Of a stretch of DNA of 10,180 nucleotides, positions 1 to 6,341 are shown piece by piece. The notes beneath the pieces are model-generated. The model ran no database searches. It saw nothing but the letters and a program-made list of their open reading frames with translations, and was not told the DNA's origin. Source of the DNA: an uncultured Bacilli bacterium (lineage in GTDB: Bacteria; Bacillota_I; Bacilli_A; RF39; UBA660); NCBI GenBank assembly GCA_947628245.1, contig CANQZH010000022.1:1-10180 (forward strand), given 5' to 3'. How positions within the stretch are numbered: the stretch's first letter is position 1; each line of letters begins with the position of its first letter. A program made the position numbers and the translations under genes.

Positions 1-299
1 TTTGCAAGGACTCCTTGCAAAAATTCATCATTATCAAATTCACTAGCAAACTTTTGCATATATCTTAAATTTCTTGCCGACATACCTTTAATTGTAGGAA
101 ACTCTATTTTTAAATCTTTTGCTAAAGTATCAATAAAAGATGTTCCCCATTTATTATTTTCAATTAATTTTAAACCAATATTATAATACATTAAAATTAG
201 GTCTTTATTAGCACTTTCAGCTATTTTATTCCTAGTTGTTATTAAAGTTCTTTTAATATCATTTAGTACTTCAAAATATTTATCACTATTTTCTAACAT
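1..299 (-). CDS. YhcG/DUF1016 family PD-(D/E)XK nuclease-like protein, N-terminal part (continues off left edge)
   Basis: I read 99 codons on the minus strand from ATG at 299 to the window edge with no stop, so the gene is cut by the window and not visibly broken. The visible residues match the N-terminal DUF1016 (YhcG_N) domain: a helical start, 'MYYNIGLKLIE' near 38-48, 'WGTSFIDTLAKDL' at 51-63, then 'EFPTIKGMSARNLRYMQKF' at 66-84. The W-G...LA-DL...EFP-I-G-S-RNL-YM pattern is the family signature. The C-terminal nuclease domain of such proteins would lie outside the window. Family members are accessory genes often found near restriction-modification or other defence genes; their role is poorly defined. 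An AAAGGAGGT Shine-Dalgarno sequence sits 5 bases before the ATG, so the start is firm. Family assignment comes from motif recognition only. Confidence 0.85.
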   Translation of the reverse strand, partial: MLENSDKYFEVLNDIKRTLITTRNKIAESANKDLILMYYNIGLKLIENNKWGTSFIDTLAKDLKIEFPTIKGMSARNLRYMQKFASEFDNDEFLQGVLA

Positions 300-331
300 A
301 ATGACCTCCTTTGCTAGTATCAGTTGATATA

Positions 332-337
332 ATTATA
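332..337 (-). promoter_or_regulatory. candidate -10 box for the YhcG-family gene
   Basis: A perfect TATAAT lies on the minus strand about 33 bases before the ATG at 299. It would give a leader of roughly 25 bases carrying the AAAGGAGGT ribosome binding site. The hexamer 17 bases upstream (TAGGAA) is a poor -35, so only the -10 is persuasive. In such A+T-rich DNA, chance TATAAT matches are common. Confidence 0.35.
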
Positions 338-531
338 CTATAAATACCAATAAATTCCTATATAGCCAACAATTCTTTCACCATCTTGTAAAAAAAATTC
401 CTTTATGGTTCTCGTTATATCTTTCTAAATACCACTCAAAATCAATTACTATATCTTTATAAAAAGTATCATCAATTTCTTTAATTTTTACTAAATTCTC
501 CTTAGTTAATTTTTTTTTCAACAATTTCCAT
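338..531 (-). pseudogene. degraded GNAT-type acetyltransferase N-terminus with two frameshifts
   Basis: From ATG at 531 (GGGAG upstream) the minus strand reads MEIVEKKIN and stops at once. If one A is dropped from the nine-A run at 510-518, the frame continues with LTKENLVKIKEIDDTFY, then DIVIDFEWYLERYNENH. A second +1 shift in the eight-T run (plus-strand A at 390-397) must be removed to continue with FLQDGERIVGYIGIY. The frame then ends at TAG, 340-338. The joined product of about 63 residues resembles the start of a GNAT N-acetyltransferase: a WYLERY-like segment followed by a G-E-R-I-V-G-Y-I strand. Intact GNAT proteins are about 150-170 residues, so the acetyl-CoA-binding half is missing. 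Both lesions are single-base additions in homopolymers, so real decay, slippage or a sequencing error are all possible. The stretch 532-646 beyond it shows nothing recognisable except a TATAAT at 550-555 that could be a relic promoter. Confidence 0.5.
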
Positions 532-646
532 ATACAACTCCCAAATTTTATTATATCCGAAACAATTACGAAGTTATCTTTTCAATAAATATCTTTTATT
601 TCAATTATATTGTTTTAAATCATTATTAATCACTGTATAAATATAT

Positions 647-1540
647 TTATTTTTTTATTTCTTTAATAGCTTCTGTTGCTGCAATACTACCATCACTAAC
701 AGCTGTTGTAAGTTGTCTTAAATCTTTTACTCTAGCATCTCCAGCAACATATATATTTGGAGTTTTAGTATAGACATCATTATTAGCTATAATATAACCT
801 TTATCATCTAAATCTACAACATTTTTAAAAATTTCATTGTTTGGAGTTTGACCTATTGCTACAAATAAACCATCTACTATAATTTCTCTAATATTTTCTA
901 AATTATCTTTTACAGTTATCTTTTCAAGATGTTCTTTACCAGTTAAAGAAATAATTGAAGAATTCAAAACAAATTCAACATTATCAAGTTTTTTTAAAGC
1001 TTCTAAATATTTAACTTCACCTCTAAATTCATCACGACGATGAATTAAATAAACTTTACTAGCAATACCAGCTAAATATAGTGCATCTTCTAAAGCAGTA
1101 CTTCCTCCCCCATTAACCGCTACAATTTTATTTTGATAAAAATTACCATCACAGGTAGCACAGTAAGAAAGTCCTTTACCAATAAATTTATCTTCATTTT
1201 CAATATTTAATTTTCGACTAGCAGCTCCTGTTGCTATAATAATAGCTGAAGAATGATATTCATTTTCTTTGGTTACTACGGTTTTATCTTCTTTAATGTT
1301 GATAACTGTTTCATATTTAATTTCACAGCCTAAATTTTTTACTTGATTATACAAATTGGTAGCAAAATCATAACCACTTATTGACATAATAGCTGGATAA
1401 TTTTCAACTTTATGGGCATTTAAAATTTGACCTCCATAACTTTTAGCTTCTAAAACTAAGATCTTTTTATTTGCTCTTAGTAAATAAAGTGCACTAGTTA
1501 AACCAGCAGGTCCTGCTCCAATAATTATAACATCATACAT
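647..1540 (-). CDS. trxB: thioredoxin-disulfide reductase
   Basis: This cytosolic flavoenzyme passes electrons from NADPH through FAD and a CxxC pair to thioredoxin. The 297-residue protein is slightly short of the usual 305-320. Seen in order: FAD-binding GAGPAG at 8-13, the E31/GGQ36-38 region, 'IIATGA' at 101-106, the redox-active CATC at 127-130 followed by D131, a nucleotide-binding GGGSTA at 144-149, HRRDEFR at 167-173 (the double Arg usually contacts the NADPH phosphate), and C-terminal 'YVAGDAR' at 264-270 for FAD. The order FAD-half, NADPH domain, FAD-half is that of low-molecular-weight TrxB. It is the last gene of the lspA-rluD-rhomboid-trxB operon, 14 bases after the rhomboid stop, with an AAAGGGG ribosome binding site before the ATG. 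No clear terminator follows the stop. A ferredoxin/flavodoxin-dependent variant is less likely because the HRRDxxR motif is intact. Confidence 0.96.
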   Translation of the reverse strand: MYDVIIIGAGPAGLTSALYLLRANKKILVLEAKSYGGQILNAHKVENYPAIMSISGYDFATNLYNQVKNLGCEIKYETVINIKEDKTVVTKENEYHSSAIIIATGAASRKLNIENEDKFIGKGLSYCATCDGNFYQNKIVAVNGGGSTALEDALYLAGIASKVYLIHRRDEFRGEVKYLEALKKLDNVEFVLNSSIISLTGKEHLEKITVKDNLENIREIIVDGLFVAIGQTPNNEIFKNVVDLDDKGYIIANNDVYTKTPNIYVAGDARVKDLRQLTTAVSDGSIAATEAIKEIKK

Positions 1541-1554
1541 TTAAATACCCCTTT

Positions 1555-2700
1555 CTATCTAAAAAAGACAATATAAGCTAAAAATACTAAATAAATAATT
1601 GTAGTAACTGCCCCGTTAATAATATCATTTTTGGTACTCTTACCTTCTACTCCAAAAGCCATAGAAGCTAAATATCCACCAACTAAACCACCAATATGAG
1701 CAGCATTATCTACTCCCGGAATTAAAAATCCTAAAATAAGATTTAAAACAATTATAGGAATAATTTGATTTCTTAAAACACTTCCAAGATACAAACGATA
1801 ATGCATTCCAAAATATAATAAGCTTCCTAATAAACCAAATATTGCTCCAGATGCTCCAACACTTACAACATTAGGATTAAAGATACAACTCATTAATGAA
1901 CCAGCAATAGCACTTATTAAATATATTCCTAAAAATTTATATTTACCTATATAAGTTTCAACTTGAGTACCTACAATATATAAAGAGTACATATTAACTA
2001 ATAAATGCATTATCCCACCGTGTAAAAAAGCACAAGTAAGTAAACGCCATAACTCACCATTTTTAACTAAAGGAGCAAAATTAGCTCCAAATCTTACTAA
2101 ATTTAAAGAAGATAAATTAGAAGCTGATAAAACAAATGTTATCATAAAAATAACAACATTAATAAAAATTAAAGCATTAGTAAAAACAATTTTCTTTCTT
2201 TTAAAAGTTTTTTCATATAACTTATTTTCTTTTTCCGTTTTAGAGTTAATATCATTTGTAACATTAACAATTAAATCTAATCCTTTAGTTTCTAACATTA
2301 ATTTATTTTTAATATCAGGAAAAACTTTAGTTAAAGATTGTTCTTTAATATCATTTAAATTTTTAATAACAATTGAATTAATATTTTTAGAATCAATCAT
2401 TTTAAGATTATCATTAACATCTAATAAAATATTTAAAGCATTCATTGAAAAAGAAACGGTTTTTTTCTTTACTTGTTGCATTACATTATTTAATTTTATT
2501 AAATCAAAATCTAATTGTTCATTATTATGAATATAATTAGCATTTATTCTAATTATTTTATAAGGTCCATCTTGGTTTTGTAACCATATTTCATCTTTTA
2601 CTCCATTAACAATTATTGGAGCATAATTTTGTTCAGTTATAAAATAATGAGCTAAACGCATTATCATTTCATCTTTTTTATCAATAATTATAGAAGGCAT
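1555..2700 (-). CDS. rhomboid family intramembrane serine protease with N-terminal cytoplasmic domain (GluP/YqgP-like)
   Basis: The C-terminal half is a rhomboid domain that cleaves transmembrane substrates within the membrane. Hydrophobic segments begin at about 171-193, and several more follow to the C-terminus. Catalytic motifs are complete: H227 and H232 with N236 in the 'FLHGGIMHLLVN' segment, the serine in GASG (S284, 282-285), and the partner histidine H335 in 'AAHIGGLVGGYLAS'. Residues 1-165 form a soluble, charged domain before the first membrane segment, as in Bacillus GluP (YqgP), which also has extra membrane helices after the core; a final helix at about 362-380 fits that plan. 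The ATG at 2700 has GGAGTGAT three bases upstream. It lies 50 bases after the rluD-type gene and 14 before trxB, consistent with cotranscription. Its substrate cannot be read from the sequence. Confidence 0.93.
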   Translation of the reverse strand: MPSIIIDKKDEMIMRLAHYFITEQNYAPIIVNGVKDEIWLQNQDGPYKIIRINANYIHNNEQLDFDLIKLNNVMQQVKKKTVSFSMNALNILLDVNDNLKMIDSKNINSIVIKNLNDIKEQSLTKVFPDIKNKLMLETKGLDLIVNVTNDINSKTEKENKLYEKTFKRKKIVFTNALIFINVVIFMITFVLSASNLSSLNLVRFGANFAPLVKNGELWRLLTCAFLHGGIMHLLVNMYSLYIVGTQVETYIGKYKFLGIYLISAIAGSLMSCIFNPNVVSVGASGAIFGLLGSLLYFGMHYRLYLGSVLRNQIIPIIVLNLILGFLIPGVDNAAHIGGLVGGYLASMAFGVEGKSTKNDIINGAVTTIIYLVFLAYIVFFR

Positions 2701-2750
2701 ATTATCACTCCATTGCTACTATTTTATAACAAATAACCTAATTAGTAAAG

Positions 2751-3647
2751 TTATTCTTCATTATCTAAATTGTCTAAAAAATTTTGAAAATATTCAGGTA
2801 AATCAACTTTAAAATGCAGTTGTTCTTTGGTAATTGGTTCTTTAAAAGTTATTTCACTAGAATGAAGAAATTGTCCAAAAGAAGTTGTTTTATCTTTTTG
2901 ATATACTGGATCATTAAAGATTGGATGCCCAATATACGCTAAATGAACTCTAATCTGATGGGTTCTTCCCGTTTCTAATTCACATTCAATTAAAGTATAT
3001 TTATGATATCTTTTTAAAACTTTAATGTGCGTAACAGCATCTTTACTATTTAAATCAGTTACCATCATTTTCTTACGATCAATTTTATCTCTACCAATTG
3101 GAGCATCAATTGTAATATTATTATGAGCTAAAATGCCTTTTACTAAAGCAATATATTTTCTTTTAACTCTTTTATGTTTAAAATCATCAGCAAGAATTTC
3201 GTGAGCTTTATTATTTTTAGCAATTAAAATAAGTCCTGAAGTATCTTTATCAATTCGATGAACAATTCCAGGTCTTAGATTATCACTACCTTCACTTAAA
3301 TTATTAGTATGATATAGTAAAGCATTTACTAAAGTATGATTTTTATTACCACTACCAGGATGTACTACCATACCACTTGGTTTATTAACTAATATCACAT
3401 TTTCATTTTCAAAAATAATATCTAAAGGAATATTTTCGGGTTCTAAATCTATTTCTTCAACATATTCTTTGATAATCTTTATTTCATCATTTTCAGCTAC
3501 TTTATAAGATGCTTTAACAATATTATCATTAACTAGAATATCTTCATTTTTAATCATTTTTAAAATTAATGAACGAGAATAATCGGTAACGTCACTTAAA
3601 TACTTATCTATTCTTTCATTTACTTTTTCTTTAACAATAATTGTCAT
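2751..3647 (-). CDS. rluD: RluA-family rRNA pseudouridine synthase (RluD-type)
   Basis: It converts specific uridines to pseudouridine, in the RluD branch those of helix 69 of 23S rRNA. An N-terminal S4 RNA-binding domain spans about residues 10-60 ('ERIDKYLSDVTDYSRSLI' onward). The catalytic domain follows, with 'VNKPSGMVVHPG' at 87-98, the signature HRIDKDTSG at 130-138 whose D133 is the nucleophilic aspartate, and 'GRTHQIRVHLAYIGHPI' at 227-243. At 298 residues the length is typical of RluD and its Bacillus counterpart YlyB. Its ATG overlaps the lspA stop as ATGA, so translation is almost certainly coupled; the lspA-rluD pairing is common in Bacillota and supports the assignment. The exact target uridines are inferred from the family, and RluA/RluC-like specificity cannot be excluded by eye. 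Confidence 0.93.
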   Translation of the reverse strand: MTIIVKEKVNERIDKYLSDVTDYSRSLILKMIKNEDILVNDNIVKASYKVAENDEIKIIKEYVEEIDLEPENIPLDIIFENENVILVNKPSGMVVHPGSGNKNHTLVNALLYHTNNLSEGSDNLRPGIVHRIDKDTSGLILIAKNNKAHEILADDFKHKRVKRKYIALVKGILAHNNITIDAPIGRDKIDRKKMMVTDLNSKDAVTHIKVLKRYHKYTLIECELETGRTHQIRVHLAYIGHPIFNDPVYQKDKTTSFGQFLHSSEITFKEPITKEQLHFKVDLPEYFQNFLDNLDNEE

Positions 3648-4096
3648 TTTACTTCATCCTTCCTAAATAATTTAATAATTAAAAGAAACATTCCAATAAC
3701 AATTGCCATATCTGCAACATTAAAAGTTGGAAAATGATAATTAAAAAATTTAAAATCAAAAAAATCACGCACTGAATGAATAAAAATTCGATCAATTAGA
3801 TTACCAATTATTCCACCATATAATAAAGAAAAAATAATGGCTTTAAAATTAGTATCTTTTAAATCTTTATAAAAGGTATTTAAGAAAAATAAACAAATAA
3901 TTGTTAAAGCAATTAATAAGATAATTTGACCATTTAAAATTGAAAAAGCTCCTCCTTCATTATAAGTAAAATCAATATTAAAAAAATTAGGAATTATTTT
4001 GATAATTTTATTTGAAGTAAAAGTTTCTACTAAATATTTAGTTAATTGATCAATTATTAAAACTAAACTACTACCAATTATTATTCGCTTTTTCAT
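3644..4096 (-). CDS. lspA: lipoprotein signal peptidase (signal peptidase II)
   Basis: This membrane aspartyl protease removes signal peptides from diacylglyceryl-modified prolipoproteins. The 150-residue protein has the normal length and about four membrane segments (roughly 5-21, 57-73, 85-103, 128-144). Family motifs are present: D16-Q17 in 'IIDQLTKY', N46 in YNEGGAF (45-51), 'GNLIDR' at 98-103, and the two catalytic aspartates D111 in VRDFF and D129 in FNVADMA. The ATG at 4096 has an AAAGGAAA ribosome binding site. It is the first gene of the operon that continues into the rluD-type gene (4-base ATGA overlap), the rhomboid gene and trxB. Its promoter would lie in the 82-base divergent gap shared with the M18 peptidase gene. 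Confidence 0.97.
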   Translation of the reverse strand: MKKRIIIGSSLVLIIDQLTKYLVETFTSNKIIKIIPNFFNIDFTYNEGGAFSILNGQIILLIALTIICLFFLNTFYKDLKDTNFKAIIFSLLYGGIIGNLIDRIFIHSVRDFFDFKFFNYHFPTFNVADMAIVIGMFLLIIKLFRKDEVK

Positions 4097-4121
4097 AACT
4101 AAATTTCCTTTCTTTTTTATT

Positions 4122-4150
4122 TTAACATAAAGATTGTATAAAATTAAGAT
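4122..4150 (+). promoter_or_regulatory. candidate promoter for the M18 aminopeptidase gene
   Basis: TTAACA (4122-4127) is five of six to the -35 consensus. It is followed after 17 bases by TAAGAT (4145-4150), four of six to the -10 consensus. Transcription would begin near 4157, leaving about 22 bases before the ATG at 4179. It lies within the 82-base divergent region and overlaps the proposed lspA promoter on the other strand. Confidence 0.4.
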
Positions 4151-4161
4151 TTAAATCAATA
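4133..4161 (-). promoter_or_regulatory. candidate promoter for the lspA operon
   Basis: On the minus strand TACAAT (4138-4133) is a good -10. With a 17-base spacer the -35 would be TATTGA (4161-4156), which is weak; TTGATT (4159-4154) is a better hexamer but only 15 bases away. A leader of about 30 bases with AAAGGAAA would precede lspA. It overlaps the proposed divergent promoter of the M18 gene. Confidence 0.4.
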
Positions 4162-4178
4162 CTAATAAAGTGATGAAT

Positions 4179-5465
4179 ATGAAAAAAGATAAATTTACAA
4201 AAGAATTAATTGATTTTATTAAAAATGGTTCTTGTTCTTTTACGACGGTAAATAAGATTAAAGAAATTTTACTTGATAATAATTTTAGAGAATTAGAAGA
4301 AACGGATATTTGGGATTTAAAGTCTGGTAATTATTTTACAGTTAGAAATGATGCGACATTGATTGCTTTTTCGATTCCTAAAAAATTTGAGCAACGTTTT
4401 GCTATTTGTACTACTCATTGTGATACACCAGCTTTAACTTTAAAAGCAAGCGGTGAATATTTTAAAAATGATTATATGAAGTTTAATGTAATGCCTTATG
4501 GTGGATTGTTAAATTATGGTTGGCTTGATAGACCTTTATCAGTAGCAGGAAGAATTATTATCGAAAAAAATAATGAATTTGAGAAAAAGATAATTGATTT
4601 TAAAAAGGCTGTTGCTACTATTCCTAGTTTAGCAATTCATCAAAATGATAAAGCTAATACAAATTTAGATTTAAATATGCAAACTGATTTACAACCAATT
4701 ATAACTTTAAAAAATAATAGTTCTTTTTTAGATTATTTGAAAGAACAATTACATTTAAAAGGTCAAATTAAAGATTATGATTTATTTTTTTATAATTGTG
4801 AAGAACCTCAAATAATTGGTTTTGATAATAATATTTTATTAGCGCCTAGAATTGATAATTTAACTAGTAGTTTTGCTGGTTTACAAGGTTTTTTAGATAA
4901 TAATAGTAAGGCAATTAATGTTTATGTTACTTTTAATAATGAAGAAATTGGTTCTTTAACTAAAGAAGGAGCTGAAAGTAGTTTTTTATTAGATATTTTA
5001 AAAAGAATTGCTACAAGTTTAAATTTAGATTTAGCTAAAACTTTTGCTAATAGTTTTGTAATAAGTTCAGATAATACTCACGCGATTCATCCTAATCACG
5101 ATGAATTAATGGATGAGACAGGAAATTTAAAAATTAATGAAGGTCTAGCGATAATTAAGGAGATTAATTCGACAACTGATGGTTATTTTTCAAGTATTTT
5201 TAAAAAAATTTGTAATGAAGCTAAGGCTAAATATCAAGATTCTACTTTTAAAAATGATTTAAGTTCGGGTTCAACTTTATCAGGATTAAGTTTAAGACAC
5301 GTAAGTGTGTCTTCGATTGATATTGGTATTCCTCAATTAGCAATGCATTCTTCATATGAAGTGTGTGGAATTGATGATGTTTATGATTTATATTTAGCTA
5401 TTTCAAAGTTTTATCAAACTGATATAATTATTAATAAAGAAAAGACAAAACTTATTTTTCACTAG
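4179..5465 (+). CDS. apeB: M18 family aminopeptidase (aspartyl aminopeptidase-like)
   Basis: A cytosolic di-metal exopeptidase that removes N-terminal residues, acidic ones in the best-studied members. Counting from ATG 4179 (428 residues, normal for M18), metal and catalytic motifs are complete: H80 in TTHCDTP, D226 in 'APRIDNLTSS', E255-E256 in NNEEIGS, D298 in 'SSDNTHAIHPNHDE', and H390 in AMHSSYE. The start is a choice between GTG 4170, ATG 4173 and ATG 4179. The AAAG at 4167-4170, with the TGAT that follows, gives sensible spacing only to 4179, which yields the family-like beginning MKKDKFTKELIDFI. It is the only plus-strand gene here, divergent from the lspA operon. Its last 14 bases overlap the end of the convergent RDD gene inside a terminator hairpin. 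The symbol follows family naming; true substrate preference is inferred. Confidence 0.94.
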   Translation: MKKDKFTKELIDFIKNGSCSFTTVNKIKEILLDNNFRELEETDIWDLKSGNYFTVRNDATLIAFSIPKKFEQRFAICTTHCDTPALTLKASGEYFKNDYMKFNVMPYGGLLNYGWLDRPLSVAGRIIIEKNNEFEKKIIDFKKAVATIPSLAIHQNDKANTNLDLNMQTDLQPIITLKNNSSFLDYLKEQLHLKGQIKDYDLFFYNCEEPQIIGFDNNILLAPRIDNLTSSFAGLQGFLDNNSKAINVYVTFNNEEIGSLTKEGAESSFLLDILKRIATSLNLDLAKTFANSFVISSDNTHAIHPNHDELMDETGNLKINEGLAIIKEINSTTDGYFSSIFKKICNEAKAKYQDSTFKNDLSSGSTLSGLSLRHVSVSSIDIGIPQLAMHSSYEVCGIDDVYDLYLAISKFYQTDIIINKEKTKLIFH

Positions 5466-5477
5466 GTTTTGTCTTTT
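5440..5477. terminator. bidirectional intrinsic terminator inside two convergent coding ends
   Basis: A perfect 12-bp inverted repeat, AAAAGACAAAAC (5440-5451) and GTTTTGTCTTTT (5466-5477), encloses a 14-base loop. The stem's A/T ends give a U-rich 3' tail on either strand (TCTTTTT on plus, TCTTTTCTTTATT on minus). The loop is exactly the overlap of the two genes: the TAG of the M18 gene (5463-5465) and the TAA of the RDD gene (5454-5452) lie at its two ends. Each arm therefore encodes one protein's C-terminal K-T-K. Termination is inferred from structure. Confidence 0.85.
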
Positions 5478-6201
5478 TACTTGTAGTACTTTTCTTTGGA
5501 CTTTGTTTTTTCGTTGTTGAAGTTTCTTTCTTTTTAGTTTTAGATTTTTTAACTGGTTTTTCTTCAACTTCAATTATTTCTTTATTAGTTTCAGGTAATA
5601 TTTCTTCTTTAACAATAGTATTTGCTAGAATATCGTGTAATCCTCTTCCATCAGTTCTTACTAACATAAAGAATAAAGTAATATACATAATAATATAACT
5701 AACTAAATTAATATTTTGGTATAATCCATAATAATTATCTTGTTTCATTGTAAAGACAATTATTAATTCAATTATTGGAATTAAAATATTATATAAAACT
5801 AAAGCTCTTACTAAATAATTAGCAATTGTTAGAGGTTTATCATTAGTACTTACAACTTTTAATTTAAATAATTTTTTACCAATTGTTTGACCTTTATAAA
5901 TATATTGGAAGATAACAAAATAGTCAATAAAACAAATCGTTGATATAACAACATAACTACTATTTAAACGATACAAATCATAAGCAATTGGAATAATGGC
6001 TTCATTAAATTCTTCACTACTTATTTCATTATTTTGAAATTGTTCATTTACTCTTACTACTTCATTATATTTAGTATTATATTCTTCACGATGAGGATTA
6101 GCAAAAGGTAATAGCATAACCCCATAAATTATAACAGTTACAATCAAATAATCAATAAAGTAAGCCCCAAAACGTTTTAATAAAGTTTTCAAATTAAACA
6201 T
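5452..6201 (-). CDS. RDD family membrane protein with lysine-rich C-terminal tail
   Basis: An RDD-family integral membrane protein of 249 residues; the family's role is not well defined (some members are linked to transport or ion homeostasis). Seen: 'LKRFGAYFIDYLIVTVII' at 8-25 with the family Arg (R10) and Asp (D17), 'GQTIGKKLFKLKVV' at 104-117, and 'DGRGLHDILANTIV' at 184-197 with D190, the typical end of the domain. Hydrophobic segments are near 12-32, 83-103, 127-150 and 163-182. A 40-residue hydrophilic loop (33-72) separates the first two. After residue 200 comes an acidic stretch, then a strongly basic Lys/Ser/Thr tail (215-249), unusual for the domain. The Shine-Dalgarno AAGAAGGGA abuts the ATG at 6201. 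A TTG at codon 4 would have normal spacing and cannot be excluded. It has its own strong promoter and shares a terminator with the M18 gene. Confidence 0.85.
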   Translation of the reverse strand: MFNLKTLLKRFGAYFIDYLIVTVIIYGVMLLPFANPHREEYNTKYNEVVRVNEQFQNNEISSEEFNEAIIPIAYDLYRLNSSYVVISTICFIDYFVIFQYIYKGQTIGKKLFKLKVVSTNDKPLTIANYLVRALVLYNILIPIIELIIVFTMKQDNYYGLYQNINLVSYIIMYITLFFMLVRTDGRGLHDILANTIVKEEILPETNKEIIEVEEKPVKKSKTKKKETSTTKKQSPKKSTTSKKTKPSEK

Positions 6202-6218
6202 TCCCTTCTTGATAAATG

Positions 6219-6247
6219 ATTATAGCATTATTATTTGAATAATTCAA
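6219..6247 (-). promoter_or_regulatory. strong extended -10 promoter of the RDD gene
   Basis: On the minus strand TTGAAT (6247-6242), a 17-base spacer and a perfect TATAAT (6224-6219) preceded by TGC form an extended -10 vegetative promoter. Expected transcription start is near 6212, only about 11 bases before the ATG at 6201, so the mRNA leader would be little more than the Shine-Dalgarno sequence. Confidence 0.75.
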
Positions 6248-6312
6248 TCTTAATTCTAGAGGATAGCCAAAGCTGGTATTTAAGTAATTAAATTAAAAAT
6301 AAAGTAATTTAC

Positions 6313-6339
6313 AAAAAAAAGAAGTTTTTACACTTCTTT
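6313..6339 (-). terminator. intrinsic terminator of ftsAZ
   Basis: On the minus strand, two bases after the ftsZ stop, AAAGAAGT (6339-6332) and ACTTCTTT (6325-6318) pair as an 8-bp stem with a six-base loop, followed by an unbroken T run (to 6313). It separates ftsZ from the RDD gene, which has its own promoter. Confidence 0.85.
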
Positions 6340-6341
6340 GA

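Noticed and set aside
5580..5610. LPET in the RDD protein as a possible sortase signal
   Set aside because: The sequence is LPETN, not LPxTG. It lies before a long Lys-rich tail and lacks the hydrophobic segment that should follow.
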